Shown here: in pieces, positions 34,284 to 43,344 of the stretch
Numbering within the stretch: the first letter of the stretch is position 1
Layout of the letters: each line of letters opens with the position of its first letter
Origin: Flavobacterium resistens
Lineage (GTDB): Bacteria > Bacteroidota > Bacteroidia > Flavobacteriales > Flavobacteriaceae
DNA: 64,000 bases
NCBI RefSeq assembly: GCF_900182645.1
Contig: NZ_FXTA01000006.1
Span: forward strand, 186,001 to 250,000
Reading direction: 5' to 3'
Program-made: the position numbers and the translations under genes
Notes under the pieces: model-generated
The model's input: only the letters and a program-made list of their open reading frames with translations
Databases searched by the model: none
Told to the model about the DNA's origin: nothing

Positions 34284-36844
34284 TGATGCGATTTTTTAAA
34301 AATAGTCTTTTAGCATTAGTATTGCTTTTTTCAGTCCTTTTTATATTGTCGGGATTTGGTTTAAAGCCGAAAACAGAAAAACCGGACAAAGTATATTTAT
34401 TTGCTTATTCGACTTTAAAAAATAATGGAAAAAACGGGCTTCATTTTGCATGGAGCACCGATCAGAAAAATTGGTTTTCAATTGGTCCCGAATATAGTTT
34501 TCTAAAATCTGATTTTGGAAGTTGGGGACCAACAGGGAAAAGCATGTCAGAGCCTTTTATGGTTAGAGACAATGCAGGAGTTTTTCATTGTTTTTGGAGT
34601 GTAAAAGACAATGTTTTTGCACATTCAGAAAGCAAGGATTTAGTGAATTGGGGAAGACAAAATTATATTCAGGGAATGAAGAATTTTGTTGGAAAAGGTG
34701 AAGATAAATCGGTGATTACAAATGTTCAGATCAGTCAAAAAGATAGTCAATATTCGGTGCACTTCAGCGAAAGCGGAAAAAATTATTACAGCACGACTAA
34801 AGATTTTAAAAATTATAGTCCGTCAGTAATTGATGCTAATTCTGCTTTAAAATTAAGAAACGAAATTACAATTCAGGGCGACGTTGTTCAGGGTAGCTTA
34901 TTTCATGTAGATTGGAATTTGGTTGACAATATGATTCGAAATATGGAATCGGCTAAATTCAGAGAGAGACAAGATAATTCTTCTCCAAAAAGCGATAGTT
35001 TGCTTTTTGCTGGTTTAAAACCTATAAAAGCTCAGATTTCAATAAATGGTCAGCAGTCAAAAAAAATCAGCAATATGCTAACGGGTGTTTTTTTTGAAGA
35101 TATCAATTACGCTGCTGATGGTGGTTTGTATGGTGAATTGATCCAAAATCGTGATTTCGAATATGCCTTGCACGACAAAAAAGAAAGAGACGAAAAATGG
35201 AATGCAACAATGGCGTGGAGCGGTGATTTTAAAATTGCAAAAGAAAATCCAATTCATCCAAATAATCCTAATTATGCTGTAATTTTAAAAGGAAATATCA
35301 GCAATTCTGGTTTCGACGGAATTGCTTTGAAAGCCAATGAAAAATACGATTTTAGTGTTTTTGCAAAAGGTTCAAAAGCTATTGTTCGTTTGAAATCGGC
35401 AAGTGGAGAAACTTTGGCGGAAGCCGTATTGACTCCGTCAGCAACTTGGAAAAAAATAAATGCAGTTTTAAAATCGTCTAAAACAGTTAAAGATGCGCAT
35501 TTAGAAATCAGTACTAGTGGCGAAATTGCCGTTGATATGGTTTCGCTTTTTCCTCAGAAAACATTTAAAAATCGTAAAAACGGACTTCGTTTGGATCTTG
35601 CTGAAGCAATTGCAGATATGCATCCAAAATTCGTTAGATTTCCAGGCGGATGTGTGGCGCACGGTGACGGACTGCACAATATATACAAATGGAAAAATAC
35701 AATTGGGCCATTGGAAAGCAGAATTCCGATGCGAAATATTTGGGGTTATCATCAATCGATGGGATTGGGTTATTTTGAATATTTTCAGTTTTGCGAAGAT
35801 TTGGGAGCTGAAGCTGTTCCGGTTTTAGCAGCGGGAGTTCCGTGTCAAAATTCATCTGATGGAGGTTCTGGACAGCAATTCGGAATTCCGATGGAAGATA
35901 TGGACGAATATGTACAAGATGTTTTGGATTTAATCGAATATGCCAATGGAAGTATAAATACCGTTTGGGGTAAAAAACGTGCCGAAGCGGGACATCCAAA
36001 ACCCTTCAATTTAAAATATATCGGAATCGGAAATGAAGATTTAATCAGCGATGTTTTTGAAGAACGTTACAGAATGATTGTAAAAGCAGTTCAGCAAAAA
36101 TATCCTGAAATAATTGTTATTGGAACTGTTGGACCATTTTTTGAGGGAACAGATTACAATGAAGGTTGGAAAATTGCCGATGATTTAAAATTGCCAATTG
36201 TAGACGAACATTATTATCAAACGCCAGGTTGGTTCATTAACAATCAGAATTTTTATGATGGTTACGATCGCTCGAAATCTAAAGTTTATTTGGGCGAATA
36301 TGCTTCGCGAGGTAATAAGTTTTATAATGCTTTGGCGGAAGCCTTATATTTAACTGGCGTTGAACGAAATGGTGACGTTGTTGAAATGGCTTCTTATGCA
36401 CCTTTATTGGCGAGAGAAAAGCATACACAATGGAATCCAGATTTGATTTATTTTAACGGCGACGAAGTAAAACCAACAGTGAATTATTTTGTACAAAAAT
36501 TATACGGACAAAATCCGGGGAATCAATATATTGAAAGTACTACGAAATTGTCAGATGCAAATCCGGAAGTTAACAAACGTATTGGAGTTTCTGTTGTAAA
36601 AGATAATGCTTCAGGAGATTTAATTATCAAGTTAGTAAATGTGCTTCCGGTTGCGGTTACGCCTTCAATAGAAACAAGAAATTTACCATTGACTGAAACT
36701 GGTGATTATACTATATTGACGGGTACGCCAGAAAATACAACAGCAAGACCTGCAACACAAAAGTTGACAGTTAAAGAAGCTTTTTCAAAAGAATTGCCTC
36801 CATATTCGTTTGCAGTAATTCGTATTAAAACAAATAAGCTTTAA
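34283..36844 (+). CDS. GH51 alpha-L-arabinofuranosidase with an N-terminal GH43-like module
   Basis: 853 aa, longer than typical GH51 (about 500-660). The start is an N-terminal signal anchor (about 5-25). Residues about 33-150 ('DKVYLFAYSTLKNNGKNGLHFAWS', 'GVFHCFWSV') resemble the first blades of the neighbouring GH43 N-domain, but the equivalent of its RDPHI is SEPFM, so this part is probably not catalytic. A carbohydrate-binding-like region follows (about 310-425), then the GH51 barrel with acid/base Glu585 in 'GIGNEDL' and nucleophile Glu672 in 'YLGEYAS'. It removes arabinofuranose side chains. Coupled to the GH27 gene. Confidence 0.84.
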   Translation: MMRFFKNSLLALVLLFSVLFILSGFGLKPKTEKPDKVYLFAYSTLKNNGKNGLHFAWSTDQKNWFSIGPEYSFLKSDFGSWGPTGKSMSEPFMVRDNAGVFHCFWSVKDNVFAHSESKDLVNWGRQNYIQGMKNFVGKGEDKSVITNVQISQKDSQYSVHFSESGKNYYSTTKDFKNYSPSVIDANSALKLRNEITIQGDVVQGSLFHVDWNLVDNMIRNMESAKFRERQDNSSPKSDSLLFAGLKPIKAQISINGQQSKKISNMLTGVFFEDINYAADGGLYGELIQNRDFEYALHDKKERDEKWNATMAWSGDFKIAKENPIHPNNPNYAVILKGNISNSGFDGIALKANEKYDFSVFAKGSKAIVRLKSASGETLAEAVLTPSATWKKINAVLKSSKTVKDAHLEISTSGEIAVDMVSLFPQKTFKNRKNGLRLDLAEAIADMHPKFVRFPGGCVAHGDGLHNIYKWKNTIGPLESRIPMRNIWGYHQSMGLGYFEYFQFCEDLGAEAVPVLAAGVPCQNSSDGGSGQQFGIPMEDMDEYVQDVLDLIEYANGSINTVWGKKRAEAGHPKPFNLKYIGIGNEDLISDVFEERYRMIVKAVQQKYPEIIVIGTVGPFFEGTDYNEGWKIADDLKLPIVDEHYYQTPGWFINNQNFYDGYDRSKSKVYLGEYASRGNKFYNALAEALYLTGVERNGDVVEMASYAPLLAREKHTQWNPDLIYFNGDEVKPTVNYFVQKLYGQNPGNQYIESTTKLSDANPEVNKRIGVSVVKDNASGDLIIKLVNVLPVAVTPSIETRNLPLTETGDYTILTGTPENTTARPATQKLTVKEAFSKELPPYSFAVIRIKTNKL

Positions 36845-36875
36845 CATTAAAGCAGAAAATAAAAGGAATAAAAGA

Positions 36876-38813
36876 ATGAAAAAAATAAAATTTAACCTTG
36901 TTGCACTAGCGTCATTTTTTAGTGTTTTGCAAGCTCAGAATAATCAAAAAGGAACACCGCCTGTAATTGCTGAAAAGGATTTAAACGTCTATTTATTTGT
37001 TTATTTCACAGGAAATAAAGTCGAAGAAGAAGCAGTTCGTTACGCCGTAAGTGCTGATGGATATCACTATTATCACTTAAATGACAATAAACCAGTTTTA
37101 GACAGTAAAGTAATCAGTTCAACCGGAGGAGTTCGTGATCCGCATATTTTGCGTGGTGATGACGGCAAAACTTTTTATATGGTTTTGACCGATATGACCT
37201 CGTCAAAAGGTTGGGATAGTAATCGTGCGATGATTTTATTAAAAAGCACGGATTTGGTAAACTGGAAAAGCAGTGTTGTAAATATCCAAACGACTTTTCC
37301 AGGAAATGAAAACCTAAAACGTGTTTGGGCACCTCAAACTATTTATGATGCAAAAGCCGGAAAATATCTAATTTACTTTAGTTTGCAATATGCTGGAGGC
37401 CCAGATAAAATTTATTACGCTTACGCGAATAAAGATTTCACTGCTTTAGAAAGTGCACCAAAATTATTGTTTGTTCCAAAATCCGAAAGAGCTTGCATTG
37501 ATGGTGACATTATTGAAAAAGATGGTGTGTATCATCTTTTTTATAAAACCGAAGGTGGAAAAGCAGGAATTAAAGTTGCCACAACAACCGATTTAACTTC
37601 TGGAAATTGGACAGAAAATGATAATTATCTGCAACAAACAAATGACGGCGTTGAAGGATCAAGTGTTTTCAAACTAAACAATTCTGACGATTATATTTTG
37701 ATGTATGACGTTTATACAAAAGGAAGATATCAGTTTACAAAAAGCAAAGATTTAGAGAATTTCACCGTTATTGATAATGACATTTCGATGGATTTTAATC
37801 CGCGTCACGGAACGATTTTGCCAATTACACGTTCAGAATTGAAACGTTTGACAGCAAAATGGGGAACGCCAGAGAAACTTCCAAAAGTAAATAATAATCC
37901 AGTTTTGGAAGGTTATTATGCTGATCCAGAAATTCTGTATTCAAACAAAACAAAAAAATATTATATCTACCCAACAAGTGACGGATTTGATGGTTGGTCA
38001 GGATATTATTTCAAAACCTTTTCATCAGATAATTTGACAGATTGGAAAGACGAAGGGATTATCATCGATCTTAAAAAAGATGTTACTTGGGCAAACAGAA
38101 ATGCGTGGGCGCCATGTATTGTGGAGAAAAAGATAAAAGGAAAATACAAGTATTTCTATTATTTCACAGCAGCTCAGAAAATTGGCGTGGCTTCATCAGA
38201 TAACCCAGAGGGGCCATTTAAAGATAGCGGAAAAGCTTTAGTAAGCTCAAAACCAGAAGGAATAAAAGGCGGACAGGAAATTGATCCAGACGTTTTCACC
38301 GATCCAAAAACTGGAAAAAGTTATTTGTACTGGGGCAATGGATATATGGCTGTAGCCGAATTAAATGATGACATGATTTCACTTAAAGAAGGAAGTACAA
38401 AAGTGATAAAAGTTGATAAAACTTTCCGTGAAGGAACCTATATCATTTACAGAAAAGGAACGTATTATTTCCTATGGAGTGAAGACGATACGAGAAGCCC
38501 GAATTATAAAGTAAGATACGGAACTTCAAAATCGCCACTTGGACCAATTGAAATTCCACAAAATAATATTGTAATTCAGGGAATTCCAGATCAGGGAATT
38601 TATGCAACAGGACATAATTCAGTTTTACAAATTCCGAATAAAGATGAATGGTATATTACGTATCACCGTTTTTCATATCCAACTGGAATTAAAATGGGTG
38701 AGGCCGGAGGTTTTCATCGCGAAGTTTGTATGGATAAATTAGAGTTCAATGCTGATGGAAGTATTAAGCAGGTTGTTCCAACGCATAGTGGAGTTTCTGC
38801 TTTGAAAAAATAA
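36876..38813 (+). CDS. Double-domain GH43 glycosidase
   Basis: 645 aa with a signal peptide ('LVALASFFSVLQAQ'). Two five-bladed propellers in tandem. Domain 1 (about 30-325) has the catalytic-base Asp88 in 'GGVRDPHIL' and 'ACIDGDIIEKDGVYHLFYK'. Domain 2 (about 340-645) has Asp350 in 'GYYADPEIL', 'QEIDPDVFTDPKTGKSYLYWG' and the acid Glu519 in 'FREGTYIIYRKG'. Probable alpha-L-arabinofuranosidase and/or galactan-active enzyme; subfamily not assigned. It is the last gene of PUL 1, followed by a terminator. Confidence 0.85.
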   Translation: MKKIKFNLVALASFFSVLQAQNNQKGTPPVIAEKDLNVYLFVYFTGNKVEEEAVRYAVSADGYHYYHLNDNKPVLDSKVISSTGGVRDPHILRGDDGKTFYMVLTDMTSSKGWDSNRAMILLKSTDLVNWKSSVVNIQTTFPGNENLKRVWAPQTIYDAKAGKYLIYFSLQYAGGPDKIYYAYANKDFTALESAPKLLFVPKSERACIDGDIIEKDGVYHLFYKTEGGKAGIKVATTTDLTSGNWTENDNYLQQTNDGVEGSSVFKLNNSDDYILMYDVYTKGRYQFTKSKDLENFTVIDNDISMDFNPRHGTILPITRSELKRLTAKWGTPEKLPKVNNNPVLEGYYADPEILYSNKTKKYYIYPTSDGFDGWSGYYFKTFSSDNLTDWKDEGIIIDLKKDVTWANRNAWAPCIVEKKIKGKYKYFYYFTAAQKIGVASSDNPEGPFKDSGKALVSSKPEGIKGGQEIDPDVFTDPKTGKSYLYWGNGYMAVAELNDDMISLKEGSTKVIKVDKTFREGTYIIYRKGTYYFLWSEDDTRSPNYKVRYGTSKSPLGPIEIPQNNIVIQGIPDQGIYATGHNSVLQIPNKDEWYITYHRFSYPTGIKMGEAGGFHREVCMDKLEFNADGSIKQVVPTHSGVSALKK

Positions 38814-38833
38814 ATTTCAAGAGTGAATTTCCC

Positions 38834-38874
38834 AAAAAAAAGCTGTTTCTAAATTTATAGAAACAGCTTTTTTT
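38834..38874. terminator. Bidirectional terminator between PUL 1 and the yegP-like gene
   Basis: AAAAAAAGCTGTTTCT and AGAAACAGCTTTTTTT form a stem with A- and T-tracts on either side, suited to stopping both convergent genes. Confidence 0.85.
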
Positions 38875-38891
38875 ATAATATAAAATTAGCC

Positions 38892-39224
38892 TTAAGCCGT
38901 CTGATCATCAGTTTCAGCGTCAGGAGCATTTTTCTTTACAGATTCGATTCCGTTTTCTCTTGCGGCAACACTTTCGTACATTTCGCTCGATCCAATAATT
39001 TGTCCGTTACTGGCTTTTAAATTAAAATAAGGTTTGCCATTGCTTGACTCTTTTCTGTCGTAGCGGCCATCATCTTGCGAATTTGTTTTCACAGATTCAA
39101 TTCCGTTAGTAGCGGCAGCTTTAGTAGTATAACCCTCGCTTGCTAAAATTGTCTGGCCATTTCCAGCTTTTAAATTGAATTGAAATTCTCCGTTGGTTCT
39201 TTTAGTAATTACAAATTTTCCCAT
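38892..39224 (-). CDS. YegP-like (DUF1508) protein
   Basis: 110 aa made of two similar repeats of about 45 residues: 'FVITKRTNGEFQFNLKAGNGQTILASEGY...GIESVKTNS' and 'YDRKESSNGKPYFNLKASNGQIIGSSEMY...GIESVKKNA'. This is the tandem DUF1508 arrangement of E. coli YegP. Cytoplasmic, biochemical role unknown. Acidic C-terminal tail. CTAACC lies 15 bases before its start. Confidence 0.88.
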   Translation of the reverse strand: MGKFVITKRTNGEFQFNLKAGNGQTILASEGYTTKAAATNGIESVKTNSQDDGRYDRKESSNGKPYFNLKASNGQIIGSSEMYESVAARENGIESVKKNAPDAETDDQTA

Positions 39225-39448
39225 GTAGCTTTTTATTAAGGTTAGGTAATATTTTTTTTGCTAATTATAAAAATACAAAACTTCGGGATATAAATAATAT
39301 TGTAAGAAAAAATAATTGTTTTGATATTGTTAAGTACAAATTCATTTTAAACTTAAATGATTTTCCTGCTTTTAAGTTTATAATATTTTTTACTTTTAGG
39401 CTGTTAAAGAATCATCAGAAGTTTGTTTTGCTGATGAATAATTATTTT

Positions 39449-40573
39449 ATGAAAGAAATCAGCGAAATTTTAAACGCTTATTCAGAAGCAAATGCAGCAG
39501 GAAAAAAAACAGCTTTGGCAACAGTTGTCAAAGTTGAAGGTTCATCATATCGCCAACCGGGTGCCCGCATGTTGGTCACTGAAGATGGTTTGCTGACTGG
39601 CGCTATAAGCGGAGGCTGTCTGGAAGGCGATGCATTGCGAAAAGCACTTCTTTCCATCAATCAAAGACAAAATAAATTAGTTACTTATAATACGAGCAAT
39701 GAAGACGATGCCGAAATTGGCCTCCAGTTGGGATGTAACGGAATTGTACATATTTTGTTTGAATACATTAATGACGAATTGGAAAACAACCCAATCCAAC
39801 TTTTGAGCCAATTAAAAGCGGAAAGAAAAGAAGCGGTTGTGGTTACGATTTTTTCACTAAATAAAAGAGCAACTCAAATAGGAACAAGCTTATTTTTTAG
39901 AAAAGACAGTCCGATGTTGCATCATCATAATAATGTATTGAATTTGATTTCGGATGCCAAGGAAGTACTCGAAACTAAAATAACATCTATAAAAAAACTG
40001 CAGGAAGGCTCAGAAGACGAGGCTTTAATCGAATATATAAATCCGCCGGTTTCTCTAGTAATTGCCGGTGCAGGAAATGATGTGCAGCCATTAGTAAAAA
40101 TGGCAACTTTATTGGGTTGGGAAATAACCGTTGGAGACGGACGTAGCGCGCACGCTACAAAAAAACGTTTTCCGAAGGCAAATCAGGTTTTGGTTGTAAA
40201 ACCAGATGATTTTTTAAATACTATAACAATTGATGATCAAACGTATTTTGTTTTAATGACGCATAACTACAAATATGATTTGGCAGTTTTAAGATTATTA
40301 TTGAATACAGATTGTCGTTATATTGGAATTCTCGGGCCAAAATCAAAACTGAACCGAATGCTTGATGATCTTCAAATGGAAGGAATTAATGTAAATGAAG
40401 AACAGCTAAAAAGAATTCATAGTCCAGTTGGGCTTGATATTGGTGCTGAAACTTCTGAAGAAATAGCTTTGTCGATTGTTTCAGAAATCAAAGCTTTTGC
40501 TTCGGAAAAAACGGGGACTTTCTTAAAATATAAGTCAGGGAAAATACACGATGGAATTCATTATGGAGCATAA
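39449..40573 (+). CDS. XdhC/CoxI-family molybdenum cofactor chaperone
   Basis: 374 aa from the ATG at 39449; a TTG at 39428 would add seven residues with no support. The N-terminal XdhC domain has 'ALATVVKVEGSSYRQPGARMLV' and 'GAISGGCLEGDALRKAL'; the C-terminal domain is Rossmann-like ('VIAGAGNDVQPLVKMATLLGW', 'GILGPKSKLNRML', 'SPVGLDIGAETSEEIALSIVSEI'). Proteins of this family bind the molybdenum cofactor, guard its sulfuration and deliver it to xanthine-oxidase-type enzymes. Its target is probably the PaoABC-like enzyme at 42.7-46.5 kb. It overlaps the next gene. Confidence 0.9.
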   Translation: MKEISEILNAYSEANAAGKKTALATVVKVEGSSYRQPGARMLVTEDGLLTGAISGGCLEGDALRKALLSINQRQNKLVTYNTSNEDDAEIGLQLGCNGIVHILFEYINDELENNPIQLLSQLKAERKEAVVVTIFSLNKRATQIGTSLFFRKDSPMLHHHNNVLNLISDAKEVLETKITSIKKLQEGSEDEALIEYINPPVSLVIAGAGNDVQPLVKMATLLGWEITVGDGRSAHATKKRFPKANQVLVVKPDDFLNTITIDDQTYFVLMTHNYKYDLAVLRLLLNTDCRYIGILGPKSKLNRMLDDLQMEGINVNEEQLKRIHSPVGLDIGAETSEEIALSIVSEIKAFASEKTGTFLKYKSGKIHDGIHYGA

Positions 40574-41171
40574 AAATCAAAATAAAACAGGAATTGTAAT
40601 TTTGGCTGCTGGAAATTCTTCAAGATTAGGACAGCCAAAACAGCTTTTGGGATATAAAGATTCTACGCTTTTGAAAAATACAATTGCAGAAGCATCTTTA
40701 GTTCCAAATGCAAAAATTATTGTGGTTACTGGCGCAAATAATCAATTGATTGAAGAAGAGCTTGATCCGTCAAAAATAAAAATAAGTTTCAATCCAGATT
40801 GGGAATTTGGAATGGCGTCATCAATTGTGAATGGACTTCAAAAATTATTGACGTTATATCCTGATTATGAAAATTGCATTTTTGCAGTGTGTGATCAGCC
40901 TTATGTTTCGAGTTTGATTTTTGAAAATTTGATTCAGGAATATAATAAAACCGGAAAAGGAATTGTAGCTTCGGCTTATTCGGAAACATTAGGAACTCCA
41001 GTTCTTTTTCATAAAAAATACTTTGCTGAGTTATTGGAATTAAAAGGACAAGAAGGAGCAAAAAAAATAATCAGCAAATTTTCAGATGATGTCGTTTCTA
41101 TTTTATTTGAAAAAGGAAATATTGATATCGATACTGAAGATGATTACAATAAATTGATGTCTGAGTTTTAG
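40551..41171 (+). CDS. MocA-like molybdenum cofactor cytidylyltransferase (NTP transferase)
   Basis: 206 aa from ATG 40551 (a second ATG at 40563 is possible). The nucleotidyltransferase signature 'GIVILAAGNSSRLGQPKQLL' is near the N-terminus, and 'FAVCDQPYVS' supplies the metal-binding Asp; 'IDTEDDYNKL' closes it. MocA attaches CMP to the molybdopterin cofactor, making the dinucleotide used by PaoABC-type enzymes. It overlaps the XdhC gene by 23 bases, indicating a shared transcript. MobA-like guanylyl transfer is the alternative but less likely here. Confidence 0.85.
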   Translation: MEFIMEHKNQNKTGIVILAAGNSSRLGQPKQLLGYKDSTLLKNTIAEASLVPNAKIIVVTGANNQLIEEELDPSKIKISFNPDWEFGMASSIVNGLQKLLTLYPDYENCIFAVCDQPYVSSLIFENLIQEYNKTGKGIVASAYSETLGTPVLFHKKYFAELLELKGQEGAKKIISKFSDDVVSILFEKGNIDIDTEDDYNKLMSEF

Positions 41172-41247
41172 TTTCTAAGATTCTGAGTTTCTAAGTTTTC
41201 CATTTGTGTAAAAAAACTTTGTCACTAGCAGCTTTATAGTTTTAAAA

Positions 41248-42384
41248 CTACTGACTTAATCGTCGAGTTAAAATTAGAACTCGTTCAATAGTTTCATCAA
41301 TTTCTTCTGAGGTTGTAAACTTTCCTAAACTGAAACGAATCGAGCTCAAAGCATTTTCATCAGATAATCCTATAGCTTTCAAAACATGCGATGGCTCTGA
41401 TGTAACTGCTGAGCAAGAAGAACCATTAGAAACCGAAATGTTTCCCAAAGCAAAAATCAGCTGTTCTGAATTTACACCGGGAAAACAGATATTTGAAGTG
41501 TTGTAAATTCGATCAATAAAACTTCCATTTAAAAAAGAACCTTCAAATTGCAATAAACCAGCTTCTAGTTTATTCCTTAATTTTTCAATTTGTTTTTGAT
41601 CTTCTTTCATTTCTTCTAAAGCAATTTCGCTAGCCTTTCCTAAACCGATAATTCCTGGAACATTCAGCGTTCCACTTCGTAGTTTTCGCTGTTGATCGCC
41701 TCCGTGCAATTGCGATGCCAATTTAATTTTGGCTTTCGCCGAAATATAAAGCGCGCCAATGCCTTTTGGACCATAAAATTTATGTGCCGAAAAAGGCAAA
41801 AGATCAATCCCAAGCGCCTGAGCATCTATTTGAATTTTCCCAACTGCCTGAGTTGCATCACACATAAAAAGAGCACCTTTTGAATGCACGATTTTGGATA
41901 TTTCTACAATATTTTGAAAGACACCAGTTTCATTATTAGCCATCATAATGCAGACTAATACTGTTTTATCTGTAATACTTTGATTTAAAACTTCAAGATC
42001 TAAAATACCATTGGCCGCAACTGGCAAATAAGTGACTTCAAAACCGATAGATTCCATAAATTCACAAGTCTTTAAAACTGCTTTATGTTCGGTTGTAACA
42101 GTAACAATATGTTTTCGGTCTTGATTTGTCAAACCTTTAATTGCAAGATTGATCGATTCTGTTGCTCCAGAAGTAAAAATGATTTCATCTTCGTGAGCAC
42201 CAATAAGATTTGCAGTTTGCCATGTAGCATTTTCAACAGTTTCGTTTATAGTCAGCCCCGCAAGATGATTGCTTGTGGCATTTGCATAAGAATGTGTAAA
42301 ATAGGGAAGCATTGCATTCAAAACTCGTTCATCTACACGTGTTGTAGCATTATTATCAAGATAGATGATTGGCTGTTGAGACAT
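41248..42384 (-). CDS. Cysteine desulfurase (NifS/IscS-like)
   Basis: 378 aa from the ATG at 42384, giving the standard start 'MSQQPIIYLDNNATTRVD'; the open frame extends 24 codons further upstream but lacks family sequence. PLP-enzyme landmarks: 'TSGATESINLAIKG', 'TTEHKAVL', 'CDATQAVGK', the lysine site 'PFSAHKFYGPKGIGALY' and the active Cys in 'SNGSSCSAVTSEPSHVL'. It supplies sulfur from cysteine. Lying between the XdhC/MocA pair and PaoABC genes, it may feed sulfur to the molybdenum cofactor, as NifS4 does in Rhodobacter, although a housekeeping Fe-S role is possible. Confidence 0.9.
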   Translation of the reverse strand: MSQQPIIYLDNNATTRVDERVLNAMLPYFTHSYANATSNHLAGLTINETVENATWQTANLIGAHEDEIIFTSGATESINLAIKGLTNQDRKHIVTVTTEHKAVLKTCEFMESIGFEVTYLPVAANGILDLEVLNQSITDKTVLVCIMMANNETGVFQNIVEISKIVHSKGALFMCDATQAVGKIQIDAQALGIDLLPFSAHKFYGPKGIGALYISAKAKIKLASQLHGGDQQRKLRSGTLNVPGIIGLGKASEIALEEMKEDQKQIEKLRNKLEAGLLQFEGSFLNGSFIDRIYNTSNICFPGVNSEQLIFALGNISVSNGSSCSAVTSEPSHVLKAIGLSDENALSSIRFSLGKFTTSEEIDETIERVLILTRRLSQ

Positions 42385-42435
42385 AATTTTAGGTTGATCT
42401 TGTAAAAATAAAAAAATAAATCTGCTGTTCTTGTT

Positions 42436-42581
42436 TTTTAACCGCAAAGAACGCAAGGTTTTTTACTGAGTGATTTGCAAAATAGCAAAGTTCGCAAAGC
42501 TTTATCCGCACAGCTTTGCGAACTTTGCGTTTATTTAACATGAGGAAGATTAAAATAACTTTGCGTGCTTTGCGGTTAAAC
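42436..42581. repeat. Nested inverted repeats upstream of paoA and the desulfurase gene
   Basis: Outer arms TTTAACCGCAAAGAACGCAA and a near complement ending at 42581; inner arms GCAAAGTTCGCAAAGCT (42485-42501) and its perfect complement (42512-42528). The wording (GCAAAG, CGCAAAG) is shared with the repeat at 63665-63730. It lies in the 321-base divergent spacer 42385-42705, which also holds a promoter. Confidence 0.8.
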
Positions 42582-42655
42582 CACACCACGAAATTGTAAT
42601 TATTCTAAATAAAGCTAATGTTTGAATTTTATAATTTTTTGTGGCGTAAGATTGT

Positions 42656-42663
42656 TAAATTTG
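42656..42663 (+). promoter_or_regulatory. Bacteroidota -7 promoter element before paoA
   Basis: TAAATTTG is an exact TAnnTTTG, 43 bases before the paoA start. The nearest TTG elements are not at ideal spacing. Confidence 0.4.
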
Positions 42664-42705
42664 TTAGAATAACTAAGATGTTTTGCTAATTTAAAAATAG
42701 ACTGA

Positions 42706-43344
42706 ATGGCTTCTAAAAAAACAAATCAGAGTAAAGAAACAGAGGAAAATTCAAGTTCCCGCCGTGACTTTATAAAAAAATCAGGACTTCTTACCGCTCT
42801 CGCTTTTACGCCACCTTCACTGGTTATGGCATCTGAGAATAAATGGGATGAAAAAATAGCTGAATATTTAGAAACTGTTCCGCTTTCTATTGAAGTAAAT
42901 GGTAAAAAACATAATCTTAATATCGAGCCTAGAACTACTTTGCTTGATTTACTAAGAGAACAATTGCATCTGACAGGAACTAAAAAAGGCTGCGATCATG
43001 GTCAATGTGGTGCCTGTACCGTACACGTAAACGGAACCCGAATTTTATCCTGTTTGACATTGGCTACGATGCAACAAAACGCTCAGGTTACTACAATCGA
43101 AGGACTTTCGAAAGGAAAAAAACTGCATCCAATGCAAGAAGCTTTCATAAAACATGATGGTTTTCAGTGTGGGTATTGTACGCCTGGTCAAATCATGTCG
43201 GGAATTGCCTGTATAAAAGAAGGCCATGCCAACAGCAGAGAAGAAATTAGAGAATATATGAGCGGAAATATCTGTAGATGTGGTGCTTATCATAATATTG
43301 TTGATGCAATAACAGAAGTTAAGGAAGGAGGGATGCTGTCATGA
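42706..43344 (+). CDS. paoA: Periplasmic aldehyde oxidoreductase, 2Fe-2S subunit (PaoA-like)
   Basis: 212 aa. A twin-arginine export signal 'SRRDFIKKSGLLTALAF' begins near residue 18. The plant-type 2Fe-2S site is 'CDHGQCGAC' (Cys96, 101, 104) plus the 'LSC' Cys; the second site has 'CGYC' (155, 158) and 'CRC' (190, 192). This is the small subunit of the xanthine-oxidase family, and the Tat signal on this subunit alone matches E. coli PaoABC, which crosses the membrane folded as a complex. Its stop overlaps paoB by four bases. Confidence 0.92.
   Translation: MASKKTNQSKETEENSSSRRDFIKKSGLLTALAFTPPSLVMASENKWDEKIAEYLETVPLSIEVNGKKHNLNIEPRTTLLDLLREQLHLTGTKKGCDHGQCGACTVHVNGTRILSCLTLATMQQNAQVTTIEGLSKGKKLHPMQEAFIKHDGFQCGYCTPGQIMSGIACIKEGHANSREEIREYMSGNICRCGAYHNIVDAITEVKEGGMLS

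Noticed and set aside
42385..42456. Longer N-terminus of the cysteine desulfurase
   Set aside because: Twenty-four extra codons with no family similarity; the internal ATG gives the standard start of these enzymes.
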